From positions 1 through 64,000 of the forward strand of contig NZ_BNAU01000001.1 in assembly GCF_014653945.1 (NCBI RefSeq): 64,000 nucleotides of DNA, written 5' to 3'. The notes beneath the pieces are model-generated. The model had not been told where the DNA came from. It ran no database searches and was given only the letters and a program-made list of their open reading frames with translations. Source of the stretch: Amycolatopsis deserti. Lineage in GTDB: Bacteria; Actinomycetota; Actinomycetes; Mycobacteriales; Pseudonocardiaceae. The stretch's first letter is position 1. Each line of letters begins with the position of its first letter. Made by a program: the position numbers and the translations under genes. Of the stretch, positions 35,766-43,899 are shown piece by piece.

Positions 35766-36707
35766 ATGACTGACGCTGCCCACCGCGCTCGCGACCAGAA
35801 CCCGATCTCCGGGTTACCGCTGCACGACCTCGCCGGATTCACCCACCGCTGGGTCGACGCGGACGGCATCCGGCTGCACGCCGTGGACGGCGGTCAGCCG
35901 GCCGGTCCGGCCGTCGTGCTGCTCGCCGGTTTCCCGCAGACCTGGTGGGCCTGGCGCAAAGTGATGCCGGGCCTCGCCCGGCGATTCCGCGTGATCGCAC
36001 TCGACCTGCCCGGACAAGGCCACTCCGAGCGCCCGCACGACAGCTACGACACGCACACCGTCGCCGCGCGCGTCCAGGCCGCGGTGACCGCGCTCGACGT
36101 GCCGGAGTACTGGCTCGTCGCCCACGACATCGGCGCCTGGGTCGCCTTCTCGCTGGCCCTGACCTACGAGGAGCACCTGCACGGTGTCGCCCTGCTGGAC
36201 GCCGGCATCCCGGGGATCACGCTCCCGGACGCCATCCCGACCGATCCCGACCGGGCCTGGAAGACCTGGCACTTCGCGTTCCACCTGGTGCCCGATCTCC
36301 CCGAGACACTGCTCGCCGGACGCGAGCGGGACTACGTCGACTGGTTCCTGACGGTCAAAGCGCTGTCCCCCAACACGTTCCACAGTGCCGAGATCGACCA
36401 TTACGCCGCCGCCATCGCCGCCGAAGGAGGTTTGCGCGCGTCTCTCGCCTACTACCGCGACACCGCGGAATCCGCGCGCAAGAACCACGACGCACTCGGC
36501 CGAGGGCACTTGACCGTTCCGGTCCTGGGGATCTCCAGCTCCCACGGCTCCATCCCGGACATGGCCGCTTCGATCAGCCCGTGGGCGGACAACGCGACCG
36601 GCGTCGTCATCCCGGACGCCGGGCACTTCATCCCCGACGAACAGCCCGGCGCGGTCGTGGACGCGGTGACCGCCTTCATCGACCGCGAACGCGGCGGCGT
36701 GGTCTGA
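35766..36707 (+). CDS. Epoxide-hydrolase-like alpha/beta hydrolase
   Basis: 313 residues. It has the oxyanion motif LLAGFPQTWWAW, where HG is replaced by AG before FPQTW, then DLPGQGHSERP. The nucleophile elbow is AHDIGAWVA, with Asp as nucleophile as in epoxide hydrolases and haloalkane dehalogenases, and the catalytic His is in DAGHFIPDEQP. It probably opens an epoxide or a related electrophile. It is under the divergent TetR. Confidence 0.9.
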   Translation: MTDAAHRARDQNPISGLPLHDLAGFTHRWVDADGIRLHAVDGGQPAGPAVVLLAGFPQTWWAWRKVMPGLARRFRVIALDLPGQGHSERPHDSYDTHTVAARVQAAVTALDVPEYWLVAHDIGAWVAFSLALTYEEHLHGVALLDAGIPGITLPDAIPTDPDRAWKTWHFAFHLVPDLPETLLAGRERDYVDWFLTVKALSPNTFHSAEIDHYAAAIAAEGGLRASLAYYRDTAESARKNHDALGRGHLTVPVLGISSSHGSIPDMAASISPWADNATGVVIPDAGHFIPDEQPGAVVDAVTAFIDRERGGVV

Positions 36708-36765
36708 CCCCCGCATCGACATCGGCTTCCCCGGACTGCGTACCGCACCAGTGCGGGCCCCGGGA

Positions 36766-36990
36766 TCACGTCTCGTCGTCGAGGAGCGTGCCGAGCTTCG
36801 CTTCGGCGATCGCGAACAGGGCGTCCAGCGCCTGGGGTTCCACCCGCAACCGCGCGGCGATCCGTGCGTGGGGCACGCCCGCGTCGCGCAGTCGCAGTGC
36901 CCGGGCGTAGGCCCGCGGCAGCCGCGCGATCGCCGCGTCCCGTGCGGACGACCGGCCGTCCGCACGGGAGCCCCTCGCGGCGTTGTTCAC
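36766..36990 (-). CDS. Mini sigma-region-4-like helix-turn-helix protein
   Basis: 74 residues from GTG 36990, overlapping the cupin stop by four bases (GTGA). The C-terminal part, RALRLRDAGVPHARIAARLRVEPQALDAL (described as residues about 27-55), looks like a sigma-70 region 4 helix-turn-helix followed by FAIAEAKLGTLLDDE. No region 2 is present. It could be a small DNA-binding regulator coupled to the cupin gene; the family assignment is tentative. Confidence 0.6.
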   Translation of the reverse strand: MNNAARGSRADGRSSARDAAIARLPRAYARALRLRDAGVPHARIAARLRVEPQALDALFAIAEAKLGTLLDDET

Positions 36991-37445
36991 CTGCCCGGCT
37001 CGGCGACGCTCACGCCGTGCCGGCGGGTCACCTCCAGCAGCCGCGGCAGGACCTCGTCGAGCGGCCGGTCGGCCGGGACAGCCGCGGCGAAGTCGGCGAA
37101 GAACCGGCCCGCTCCGTCGCCGCTGGTGACGGCCAGCATCCGCGCGGACTCGCTGGTCACCTCGAAGGTGAAGGCGCACTGCGCGGGGATCGTGATGGCC
37201 GCGCCCGGACCGAGGTCGTGCTTCTCGTCATCGACGTGCACCAGGACCGTGCCGTCGAGGACGTACAATGTCCCCGCCCACGGCGACCGGTGCGGCGGCG
37301 CCGCCGGGGCCCGAGGGGCGTCGACCTCGAACACTTCGTACGCGCCGCCGGTGTGCTCGGCCCCGGCTTTGACCGTGTGGATTCCGTCGGTCATGGCGTG
37401 GGGCCGGCCCTCGCCGGGCCGGGCGAGGTGGATCTTGCCGGTCAT
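36987..37445 (-). CDS. Cupin-domain protein
   Basis: 152 residues with a single beta-barrel cupin: HRSPWAGTLYVLDGTVLVHVDD, then LGPGAAITIPAQCAFTF (residues about 52-95). Metal-ligand histidines are sparse (PPHRSPWAG), so it may be a sensor rather than an enzyme. ATG 37445 overlaps the stop of the membrane protein upstream (ATGA). It is the middle gene of a coupled three-gene operon. Confidence 0.88.
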   Translation of the reverse strand: MTGKIHLARPGEGRPHAMTDGIHTVKAGAEHTGGAYEVFEVDAPRAPAAPPHRSPWAGTLYVLDGTVLVHVDDEKHDLGPGAAITIPAQCAFTFEVTSESARMLAVTSGDGAGRFFADFAAAVPADRPLDEVLPRLLEVTRRHGVSVAEPGR

Positions 37446-38107
37446 CACGCCTCCCGGTGGGTGATCAACGCCTGCGCGCACCCGGCGAACCCCGCGGCGA
37501 GCACGAGCCAGGAGACCAGCACCGCGATCCCGGAACCGGCGAACCACGAGACCGGCACGGCCACCGCGGCCAGGATCAGCGCGACACCCGCCCACGGCGG
37601 CGCCGCGTGCCCGCGCAGGATGGCGACGCCGAGCAGGATCAGCCCGATGAGCCCGGCGAAGAAGACGAAAAAGACGCTCCAGTGCGGGGTGTTGTCCGCG
37701 GTGTCCATCATGGCCACCGTGACGGGCATCGGCACGCCGTTCTTCAGCGCGACGTAGGCCAGTGCCTCGGTGTCCAGTCCGATCGGGATCGCCATGCCGA
37801 ACGCCAGCACCGTGCCCGTCAGGCCGAGCCGCGGCGAGTTCCACCGGGCCACCCGGCCCGCGGTGAGCACGGCGGGCACCCACAGCAGCGCTGACACCGC
37901 GGTCAGCCACGCCTGCGTCCGGTAGTCGCCGAGGTTGTCGGCCACCTGCTGGGCGATCGCGGTGTTGGTGGTGCCGGCGATGTCCAGGTTCAGCGCCACG
38001 CCGACGGCGACGAGCAGCGGGGCCAGCACGGCGCCCGCACCCATCAGGTATCTCGCCACCGGCGGCAGGTAGAGGCCGGACCGTGGCTCGGTGTTCACAG
38101 CAACCAT
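37445..38107 (-). CDS. Multi-pass membrane protein of unknown function
   Basis: 220 residues with about six hydrophobic helices (for example GAGAVLAPLLVAVGVAL, FFVFFAGLIGLILLGVAIL, GIAVLVSWLVLAAGFAG). An extracytoplasmic stretch between helices 1 and 2 reads DIAGTTNTAIAQQVADNLGD. No family recognised with confidence. It is the first gene of the operon with cupin and mini-HTH genes, divergent from a large LuxR regulator. Confidence 0.85.
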   Translation of the reverse strand: MVAVNTEPRSGLYLPPVARYLMGAGAVLAPLLVAVGVALNLDIAGTTNTAIAQQVADNLGDYRTQAWLTAVSALLWVPAVLTAGRVARWNSPRLGLTGTVLAFGMAIPIGLDTEALAYVALKNGVPMPVTVAMMDTADNTPHWSVFFVFFAGLIGLILLGVAILRGHAAPPWAGVALILAAVAVPVSWFAGSGIAVLVSWLVLAAGFAGCAQALITHREA

Positions 38108-38173
38108 GACGTCCCTCCTTCGGAACGGCGGAACCTTTGCCGCTCAGCGTCATCCCGGCCCCGGCGAAGCACA

Positions 38174-38191
38174 CGAGTAGTGCGCTACTCG
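38174..38191. promoter_or_regulatory. Palindrome between membrane-protein operon and LuxR gene
   Basis: CGAGTAG and CTACTCG form a perfect inverted repeat around TGCG. It covers the first possible GTG of the LuxR gene (38180), which favours the GTG at 38249 and suggests an operator, perhaps of the LuxR protein itself. Confidence 0.5.
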
Positions 38192-38248
38192 GATATCGCC
38201 CGCCGGGTGGAAGACGCCGGGGGCGGTGAGCGTCTACCGTCCCGTGTC

Positions 38249-40852
38249 GTGGGCCTGAACTGGCCGTTGACCGGCCGGGTGGAAGAGCTGCGGTTCGTCG
38301 ACGCCGTGGTGCGGCGCGGCGCCGGGAACGGCGTGGTGCTGGCCGGCGCGGCCGGGGTCGGCAAGACCCGACTGGCGCGCGAGGCGCTGGCGGCCGCCGC
38401 CCGTCGGCACGCCGGGACGGTGTGGATCGCGGCGACCGCGTCGGCCCGTGCCGTTCCGCTCGGGGCGTTCGCCACCGTGCTGACCGAGGTCAGCGGCGAC
38501 GTGACCCAGCTGCTCCGCCGGGCCACGGAAGTGCTCACCGGCGCCGGCCGCGGCGGTGTCGTGGTGGGCGTGGACGACGCGCACCTCCTGGACGCGCTGT
38601 CCGCGTCGCTGGTGCACCAGTTCGCGCTGCGCCGGATCGCCACCCTGGTGCTCACGGTGCGCAGCGGGGAGCCGGCGCCGGACGCGGTGACCGCGCTGTG
38701 GAAGGACGGCCACCTGGACCGGCTGGAGGTCCAGCCGCTGTCCGAGGCCGAGACCGTGGCCCTGCTGGAGGCGGTGCTCGGCGGCCCGGTGGACAGCGCC
38801 AGCGCGGCCCGGCTGTGGACGCTGTGCCGCGGCAACGCGCTCTACCTGCGTCAGCTCGTCGACGGCGAGGTGGCCGGCGGTGGTCTGCGCGAGGTGCGCG
38901 GGGTGTGGCGCTGGTCGGGCCACCCCGCCCTGTCGCCGGGCCTGGCCGACCTGGTCACCACCCGCATGGGACGGCTGTCCGGCGCGGTCCGCGACGTGGT
39001 GGACGTCCTCGCGCTGGGCGAGCCGCTCGGCGTACCCCTGCTCGGCGCGCTGACCAGCGCCGCGGGCGTGGAGCGGGCGGAAGCGGAGGGCCTGGTCGTC
39101 GTCGAGCCGGACGGGCGCCGGCTGGAGGCCCGGCTGGCGCACCCGCTCTACGGCGAGGTGCGTCGCGAGGCGCTGGGGGTGCTGCGGGCGCGGCGGCTGC
39201 GGGGCCGGATCGCCCGCGCGCTCGAGGACACCGGCGCCCGGCGCGCCGACGACACGATGCGGCGGGCGGTGCTCGTCCTGGAGTCCGACCTCGATCCGGA
39301 TCCCCGGCTGCACACGCTCGCCGCGCAGCGGGCCATCGCGCTGCTCGACGTCCCGCTCGCCGCCCGGCTGGCCCAGGCGGCCGTCGACGCCGGCGGCGGG
39401 TTCGAGGCGCAGCTGACGCTCGGCTTCGCGCTGTCCTGGATGACCCGCGGGGACGAGGCGGAGGCCCAGTTGTCCGCACTCGCCCCGCTCGCTACCGACG
39501 ACTTCCAGCGCAGCCTGGTTGCCGTGCCCCGCGCCGGGAACCTGTTCTTCTCCTGCCGCCGCCCGGCCGACGCCGAGGCCGTGCTGGACCGGGCGGAGGC
39601 CGGCATCGACCGGCCGGAGGCCCTGGCGCCGATCCTGGCGATCCGCGCGCTCTTCCGCGCCCTCGGGGGACGATCGCGGGAGGCGGTCGAAGTCGCGGCC
39701 GCGGCGCAGTCGGGCGCGCTGCCGCCGCACGCGATCCTGCTGGTGGCGTGGGCGGTGGTCGGCGCGCTGGGGCCGCTCGGCCGGGCCGGTGAGCTGGAAC
39801 GTGCCGCCGCGCCCGGTTACGCCGCCGCCGAGCGGTCCTTCGACGCGGTCGTCCCGTCGTTCGGGCTGTGCTCGGCGCACCTGCTCGGGCTGCGGCTCGC
39901 CGGGGACCTCCGCGGCGTGGAGGACATCGCGCGGACCCGGTACCGGCAGGGCGCCGAGATCCCCGGGCCGCTGCAACTGCTCGGCGTGGCGCTGCTGGGC
40001 TATGCCGCGCTCTACCGGGGCCGGCTGGGCACGGCCATTCGCAGGCTCCGGGAGGCGGAGGCCGGTCTGGGGCCGGTGCGGCAGCAGGGGCCGGGGTACA
40101 GCAACCTCGTCGCGCTGACCCAGGCGCTGGCCATGTCGGGGGAGGCCGGCGAGGCGGCGGTGGCGCTGGCCGCCGCGGAGGAGGAGCGGCACCCGTCGGC
40201 GGCGCTGTTCGACCCCGAGCTCGTGCTCGCCCGGGCGTGGGTGCGGGCGGCCGAAGGCTCGGTCAGCTCGGCGATCCAGGTGGCCCGCGAAGCCGCCGAC
40301 CTCGCGGCCGCGCGCGGTCAGCCCGCGTTCGAGGTCTTCGCGCTGCACGTCGCGGTGTGCTTCGGGGACCGGACCGCCGCACCCCGGCTCACCGAACTCG
40401 CGGAGCAGGTGGACGGACCCCGCGCGGCGGCCGCCGCCACCCAGGCGACCGCACTCGCCGGCGACGACGCCGATGCGCTGCTGGCGGTGTCCCGGGCGCT
40501 GGAGGACATGGGGGAGGTGTTGGCCGCCGCCGACGCCGCCGCCCAGGCCGCCGCCACGCACTGGCGGGCCGGCCGTACGGCGGCGGCCCGTGCCGCCGCC
40601 ACGCGCGCGCACCAGCTGGCCGAAGCCTGCGAAGGCGCGCGAACGCCGGCCCTGGCGGCGGCGGAGCAACCGTTGCCGCTCACCGACCGCGAGCGGGAGA
40701 TCGTGACGCTGGCCGCGCGGGGGCTGTCCAACCGCGAGATCGCCGACCGGCTGGTCGTCTCGGTCCGTACGGTGGAGGGACACCTGTACCGGGCGAGCAC
40801 GAAACTGGGCGTCACCGAGCGGACAGCGTTCGCCGCGCTGCTCGGCATCTGA
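38249..40852 (+). CDS. Large ATP-binding LuxR-family (LAL) regulator
   Basis: About 867 residues. An AAA/STAND ATPase at the N-terminus has Walker A GAAGVGKT near residue 33 and Walker [13 protein letters not shown] long helical repeat region follows, then a C-terminal LuxR helix-turn-helix ([25 protein letters not shown], with RTVEGHLYR). LAL proteins activate catabolic or secondary-metabolite operons in response to a ligand. The frame is open to GTG 38180, but that codon is inside the palindrome; GTG 38249 begins the conserved [11 protein letters not shown]. It may control the divergent operon. Confidence 0.92.
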   Translation: MGLNWPLTGRVEELRFVDAVVRRGAGNGVVLAGAAGVGKTRLAREALAAAARRHAGTVWIAATASARAVPLGAFATVLTEVSGDVTQLLRRATEVLTGAGRGGVVVGVDDAHLLDALSASLVHQFALRRIATLVLTVRSGEPAPDAVTALWKDGHLDRLEVQPLSEAETVALLEAVLGGPVDSASAARLWTLCRGNALYLRQLVDGEVAGGGLREVRGVWRWSGHPALSPGLADLVTTRMGRLSGAVRDVVDVLALGEPLGVPLLGALTSAAGVERAEAEGLVVVEPDGRRLEARLAHPLYGEVRREALGVLRARRLRGRIARALEDTGARRADDTMRRAVLVLESDLDPDPRLHTLAAQRAIALLDVPLAARLAQAAVDAGGGFEAQLTLGFALSWMTRGDEAEAQLSALAPLATDDFQRSLVAVPRAGNLFFSCRRPADAEAVLDRAEAGIDRPEALAPILAIRALFRALGGRSREAVEVAAAAQSGALPPHAILLVAWAVVGALGPLGRAGELERAAAPGYAAAERSFDAVVPSFGLCSAHLLGLRLAGDLRGVEDIARTRYRQGAEIPGPLQLLGVALLGYAALYRGRLGTAIRRLREAEAGLGPVRQQGPGYSNLVALTQALAMSGEAGEAAVALAAAEEERHPSAALFDPELVLARAWVRAAEGSVSSAIQVAREAADLAAARGQPAFEVFALHVAVCFGDRTAAPRLTELAEQVDGPRAAAAATQATALAGDDADALLAVSRALEDMGEVLAAADAAAQAAATHWRAGRTAAARAAATRAHQLAEACEGARTPALAAAEQPLPLTDREREIVTLAARGLSNREIADRLVVSVRTVEGHLYRASTKLGVTERTAFAALLGI

Positions 40853-40979
40853 GCGCCGTACCCGTGGCCAGTGTGGTGGTTCCGCAAGCCCGCCAGGAGA
40901 GCTCCCCGATCGATTCTTGACCCCCGGCACGGGCGGCGATGTACTGGGCGTGGTGATGGATCCCGCGGGAGGCGATCCA

Positions 40980-41354
40980 GTGAAGAGTTCCGGCCGGGCG
41001 CTCCGCTTGTCGATCTTCATCGGAGAGAGCGACCACTGGCATCACAAGCCCCTCTACACCGAGATCGTGCGCCGCGCCCATGACGCCGGCCTGGCCGGTG
41101 CCACCGTCATCCGCGGCATCGAAGGGTACGGCGCGAACTCCCGCATCCACACCGCACACGTGTTCCGGCTCAGCGACGACCTCCCGCTGGTGATCGTCAT
41201 CGCCGACACCGAGGACCGCATCCGCGGCTTCCTGCCGCAGCTGGACGACCTGGACATCAGCGGGCTGGTCACGCTCGACGAGGTCGAGACCGTCCACTAC
41301 ACACAGTCCGAGCACAAGCGCGCACACTGGTGGTCCACCGGTGGGGCCGGGTGA
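40980..41354 (+). CDS. DUF190 protein, copy 1
   Basis: 124 residues from GTG 40980, which has GGGAGG seven bases upstream; ATG 40956 lacks one. Family marks are [26 protein letters not shown] and [12 protein letters not shown] (residues about 7-45), then [14 protein letters not shown]. The ferredoxin-like fold resembles PII signalling proteins. DUF190 genes usually sit next to crcB fluoride channels, but none is nearby. GTGA overlaps copy 2. Confidence 0.9.
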   Translation: MKSSGRALRLSIFIGESDHWHHKPLYTEIVRRAHDAGLAGATVIRGIEGYGANSRIHTAHVFRLSDDLPLVIVIADTEDRIRGFLPQLDDLDISGLVTLDEVETVHYTQSEHKRAHWWSTGGAG

Positions 41355-41704
41355 GCAGCGAGATGCAAATGACCGGGAACGCCCTCCGCCTGTCGATCTT
41401 CATCGGCGAAGACGACACCTGGCACCGCAAACCCCTGTACCACGAGATCGTCAACCGCGCCCGGGAAGCGGGCCTGGCCGGCGCCACCGTCCTCCACGGC
41501 TGCGAAGGATTCGGTACGTCCTCGCTGATCCACACCGACCGCATCCTCGACCTCACCGAGGACCTGCCCATCGTCGTGATCATCATCGACACCGAGGACC
41601 GCGTCCGCACGTTCCTGCCCGAACTCGACGAACTCGTCGGGGAAGGCACCGCGCTGATCGACGAAGTCGAGGTCCACCGCTACCGGGGAAAGCCAACCGC
41701 ATGA
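41351..41704 (+). CDS. DUF190 protein, copy 2
   Basis: 117 residues. It shares LRLSIFIGE, [24 protein letters not shown], IHT and IxDTEDRxRxFLPxLDxL with copy 1, so the pair arose by tandem duplication. GTG 41351 overlaps the stop of copy 1 (GTGA); ATG 41363 is an alternative. Two related subunits made at a fixed ratio could form a hetero-oligomer (inference). Molecular function unknown. Confidence 0.9.
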   Translation: MSSEMQMTGNALRLSIFIGEDDTWHRKPLYHEIVNRAREAGLAGATVLHGCEGFGTSSLIHTDRILDLTEDLPIVVIIIDTEDRVRTFLPELDELVGEGTALIDEVEVHRYRGKPTA

Positions 41705-41740
41705 CGGTTGCGCTCGCACACGATCAACGAGGGAGAAGTT

Positions 41741-41776
41741 ATGACGGACATGCGACATGGGTGCGCCCCAGCATGA
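41741..41776 (+). CDS. Possible 11-residue mini-ORF before a terminator
   Basis: GGGAGAAGTT precedes an ATG giving MTDMRHGCAPA and then TGA, 15 bases before the 41792 hairpin. The ribosome site is as good as that of neighbouring genes. It could be a leader peptide or a chance reading at the end of the DUF190 transcript; there is no codon pile-up that would show attenuation. Confidence 0.25.
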   Translation: MTDMRHGCAPA

Positions 41777-41791
41777 CGTCGTGACGAGGGC

Positions 41792-41826
41792 GCCGCCCAT
41801 CGGGAAACCCGATCCGGGCGGCTTTC
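41792..41826 (+). terminator. Hairpin terminator after the DUF190 pair
   Basis: GCCGCCC (41792-41798) pairs with GGGCGGC (41816-41822) outside an inner ATCGGG-AAA-CCCGAT stem, followed by TTTCGC. It is a good intrinsic terminator for the operon starting at 40980. Confidence 0.75.
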
Positions 41827-41913
41827 GCTATTTCGCGCACCCTTGAAAACATCTCTGCGAATCGGCGAGCTTGTGGAAGTGCTGGCCCATTTTCCGGCGC
41901 GGCGTGGTTCTTT

Positions 41914-41942
41914 GACATCTACACCGCGGAGCAGACATTTCC
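41914..41942 (+). promoter_or_regulatory. Possible sigma-A promoter facing the tRNA-like region
   Basis: A perfect TTGACA (41914-41919) is followed by a 17-base spacer and ACATTT. The -10 match is poor. It points toward the tRNA-like elements at 42023 and may be the remains of a stable-RNA promoter. Confidence 0.3.
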
Positions 41943-42022
41943 TTCGCTCGCTCCGGCCGCTCGTGTGCGGTCGAGGCGAACAGGGGCCCGGCCCGCGGCA
42001 GGTGGGTGGCCGGGCCCGTCGG

Positions 42023-42095
42023 ACCCCTGTAGCTCAGAAGGACAGAGCGCCGCGCTACGAACGCGGAGGTCCCAGGTTCGAGTCCCCGGAACCGC
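42023..42095 (+). tRNA. Degenerate tRNA-Arg(ACG)-like element
   Basis: The D arm (GCTC/GAGC), anticodon stem (CCGCG/CGCGG) with loop CTACGAA (anticodon ACG at 42057-42059) and T loop TTCGAGT are intact. The T stem has two mismatches (CCAGG against CCCCG), and the acceptor arms (ACCCCTG and GAACCGC) do not pair. A 14-base palindrome AACCGCATGCGGTT overlaps the 3' end. It is probably a non-functional copy, perhaps truncated by recombination. Confidence 0.45.
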
Positions 42096-42115
42096 ATGCG
42101 GTTCACCGCAGGTGG

Positions 42116-42190
42116 CGAGACCCTGTGGTGTAGTCGGCAGCACGGCGATTTGGATCCGAACGGCCAGATCCGACCCCTTGGTCGGGCAGC
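42116..42190 (+). tRNA. tRNA-like remnant (Gln/Glu-type D arm)
   Basis: TGGTGTAGTCGGCAGCACG matches the D-arm region of actinomycete glutamine or glutamate tRNAs. Downstream, no 5-bp anticodon stem and no TTCRA T loop can be built in the expected positions, so this is at best a relic. Confidence 0.3.
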
Positions 42191-42215
42191 CCCGTGGAGA
42201 AACCCTGCTGTGCCG

Positions 42216-42275
42216 AGGAGGATTGGCCGAGTCCGGATTGAGCGACGGGTGAGGGGTTCGAGTCCCAGCGCCTTA
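42216..42275 (+). tRNA. tRNA-like remnant (class II type)
   Basis: GGAGGATTGGCCGAGTC resembles the acceptor and D arm of class II (Ser/Leu) tRNAs, and GAGGGGTTCGAGTCCC resembles a T arm. Only about 25 bases separate them, too few for an anticodon arm and long variable arm. Likely an internal deletion. Confidence 0.3.
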
Positions 42276-42543
42276 CCTTGCCGCTGTGGTTAGCTCCAGT
42301 CCGGGCCCCCGCGGCGGGGTGGATACCGGGCCTCGGGTTCTCCCCGCAACGGCGGCGGCGATCGGTGACCCCCCATCCCCGCTTGCCCGCGCGCGCTCGG
42401 ACTGGTAGTCCCGAGCGGATTGCCGACAGTGGCCGGCGGACGGACGATGAACGGCGGGTCTCCGGCGGCGGCGACACGACGTCGCTGCTGCGGTTCGCCT
42501 GACGTGTGCCCTCCCGCCGGCCGGACCGAGGAGGAGGACCGCC

Positions 42544-43668
42544 GTGGCGGGACCGTTGTACGGGTTGCGCGTTCTGGAGCTGGGAGGGATCGGCCCGGGA
42601 CCGCACGCGGCCATGCTCCTGGCCGATCTGGGCGCCGAGGTGGTGCGCATCGAGCGGCCCAGGGGTGGCCTGCGGGTGGTGCCCGAGGACGCCGCTGACT
42701 GGCTGATGCGCGGTCGGCGCTCGATCTCGGCCGATTTGAAGCAGCCGGAGGGTCGCGAACTCGTGCTCGCGCTGGTCGAGAAGGCCGACGTGCTGATCGA
42801 GGGATTCCGCCCGGGGGTCACCGAGCGGCTGGGCATCGGCCCCAAGGAGTGCCTGGACCGCAACCCCGGCCTGGTCTACGGCCGCATGACCGGTTGGGGT
42901 CAGGACGGGCCGCGCGCCACCCAGGCCGGGCACGACATCAACTACCTCGCCGTGACCGGCGTGTTGCACGCGATCGGCACGGCGGGCGCGCGCCCGACGC
43001 CGCCGCTGAACCTGGTCGGGGACTTCGGCGGCGGATCGCTGTACCTCGTCCTGGGTCTGCTGTCGGCGCTGTGGGAACGCGGGCGCTCGGGCCTCGGGCA
43101 GGTGGTCGACGCGGCGATCGTGGACGGCGTGACGTCCCTGGCCCAGGGCGTGTGGGCGCTGCGCGGGGCCGGCCAGTGGCGGGACGAGCCGGCGTCGAAC
43201 CTCGTCGACAGTGGCGCGCCCTTCTACGACACCTACCGGTGCCGCGACGGCCGGCACGTCGCGGTGGGCGCGATCGAGCCGCAGTTCTACGCCCAGCTCG
43301 TCGGCGGTCTCGGCCTGCACGACGCCGATCTTCCGGACCAGCTCGACCGTTCCGGGTGGCCGCGTCTGCGGCAAGCGTTCCAGCAGGTGTTCCGGACGCG
43401 GAGCCGCGACGAGTGGGCCGAGCGGTTCGCCGGCACCGACGCGTGCGTCACCCCGGTGCTCGATTTCGCGGAAGCGGTCCAAGAACCACAGCTAGCCGGG
43501 CGCGACACGATCGTCGAGCTGGGCGGGGTCCGCCAGGCCGCTCCGGCGCCGCGGTTCTCCCGCAGCGCACCCGATCTGCCGGCCGCGCCACGAGAGCCCG
43601 GTGCCGACACCGAGGCCGTGTTGCGTGATTGGGGCGTGCGTTCACCCGGCTGGGTGAAACCCTGCTAG
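42544..43668 (+). CDS. CaiB/BaiF-type CoA-transferase or racemase
   Basis: 374 residues from GTG 42544 behind GGAGGAGG. Class III CoA-transferase pattern: [31 protein letters not shown] at the start, the likely catalytic Asp in [11 protein letters not shown] (near residue 130), and [18 protein letters not shown]. The length fits alpha-methylacyl-CoA racemases, and GHDINYLA is typical of them. It would epimerise a 2-methylacyl-CoA or transfer CoA. It sits just upstream of the second catabolic regulon but has no TATGAACG box of its own. Confidence 0.9.
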   Translation: MAGPLYGLRVLELGGIGPGPHAAMLLADLGAEVVRIERPRGGLRVVPEDAADWLMRGRRSISADLKQPEGRELVLALVEKADVLIEGFRPGVTERLGIGPKECLDRNPGLVYGRMTGWGQDGPRATQAGHDINYLAVTGVLHAIGTAGARPTPPLNLVGDFGGGSLYLVLGLLSALWERGRSGLGQVVDAAIVDGVTSLAQGVWALRGAGQWRDEPASNLVDSGAPFYDTYRCRDGRHVAVGAIEPQFYAQLVGGLGLHDADLPDQLDRSGWPRLRQAFQQVFRTRSRDEWAERFAGTDACVTPVLDFAEAVQEPQLAGRDTIVELGGVRQAAPAPRFSRSAPDLPAAPREPGADTEAVLRDWGVRSPGWVKPC

Positions 43669-43728
43669 GACGGCCGAGCGCCGTCACCTGATCGAGCGGA
43701 CGTCATTGCCGCTATCTGCCAGGTTCGT

Positions 43729-43742
43729 TATGAACGTTCATA
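43729..43742. promoter_or_regulatory. Regulon palindrome 1
   Basis: TATGAACGTTCATA is a perfect 14-bp palindrome upstream of the exported serine hydrolase gene. It is the best copy of a motif repeated at 43821, 46771, 48531, 51750 and 51843. Confidence 0.75.
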
Positions 43743-43820
43743 CAGCTAAGACCTGTCGCGTGCCTCGATGCGCGTCCAGTGCGGCATTGCACGTGCCGGT
43801 CTTTGTCTGCATCCTTGTAT

Positions 43821-43832
43821 ATGAACGATCAT
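43821..43832. promoter_or_regulatory. Regulon palindrome 2
   Basis: ATGAACGATCAT shares the 43729 core, closer to the serine hydrolase start (ATG 43900). Two sites in one promoter suggest tight repression. Confidence 0.6.
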
Positions 43833-43899
43833 TGACATGGTCGGCCTGGTCCGGTTGAGTACCGGCCAGACCGACCTGTCAGGAACCGGAGAGGCATCG

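Noticed and set aside
42216-42275. Functional tRNA-Ser or tRNA-Leu
   Set aside because: There are too few bases between the D- and T-arm-like parts to hold an anticodon arm and the long variable arm.
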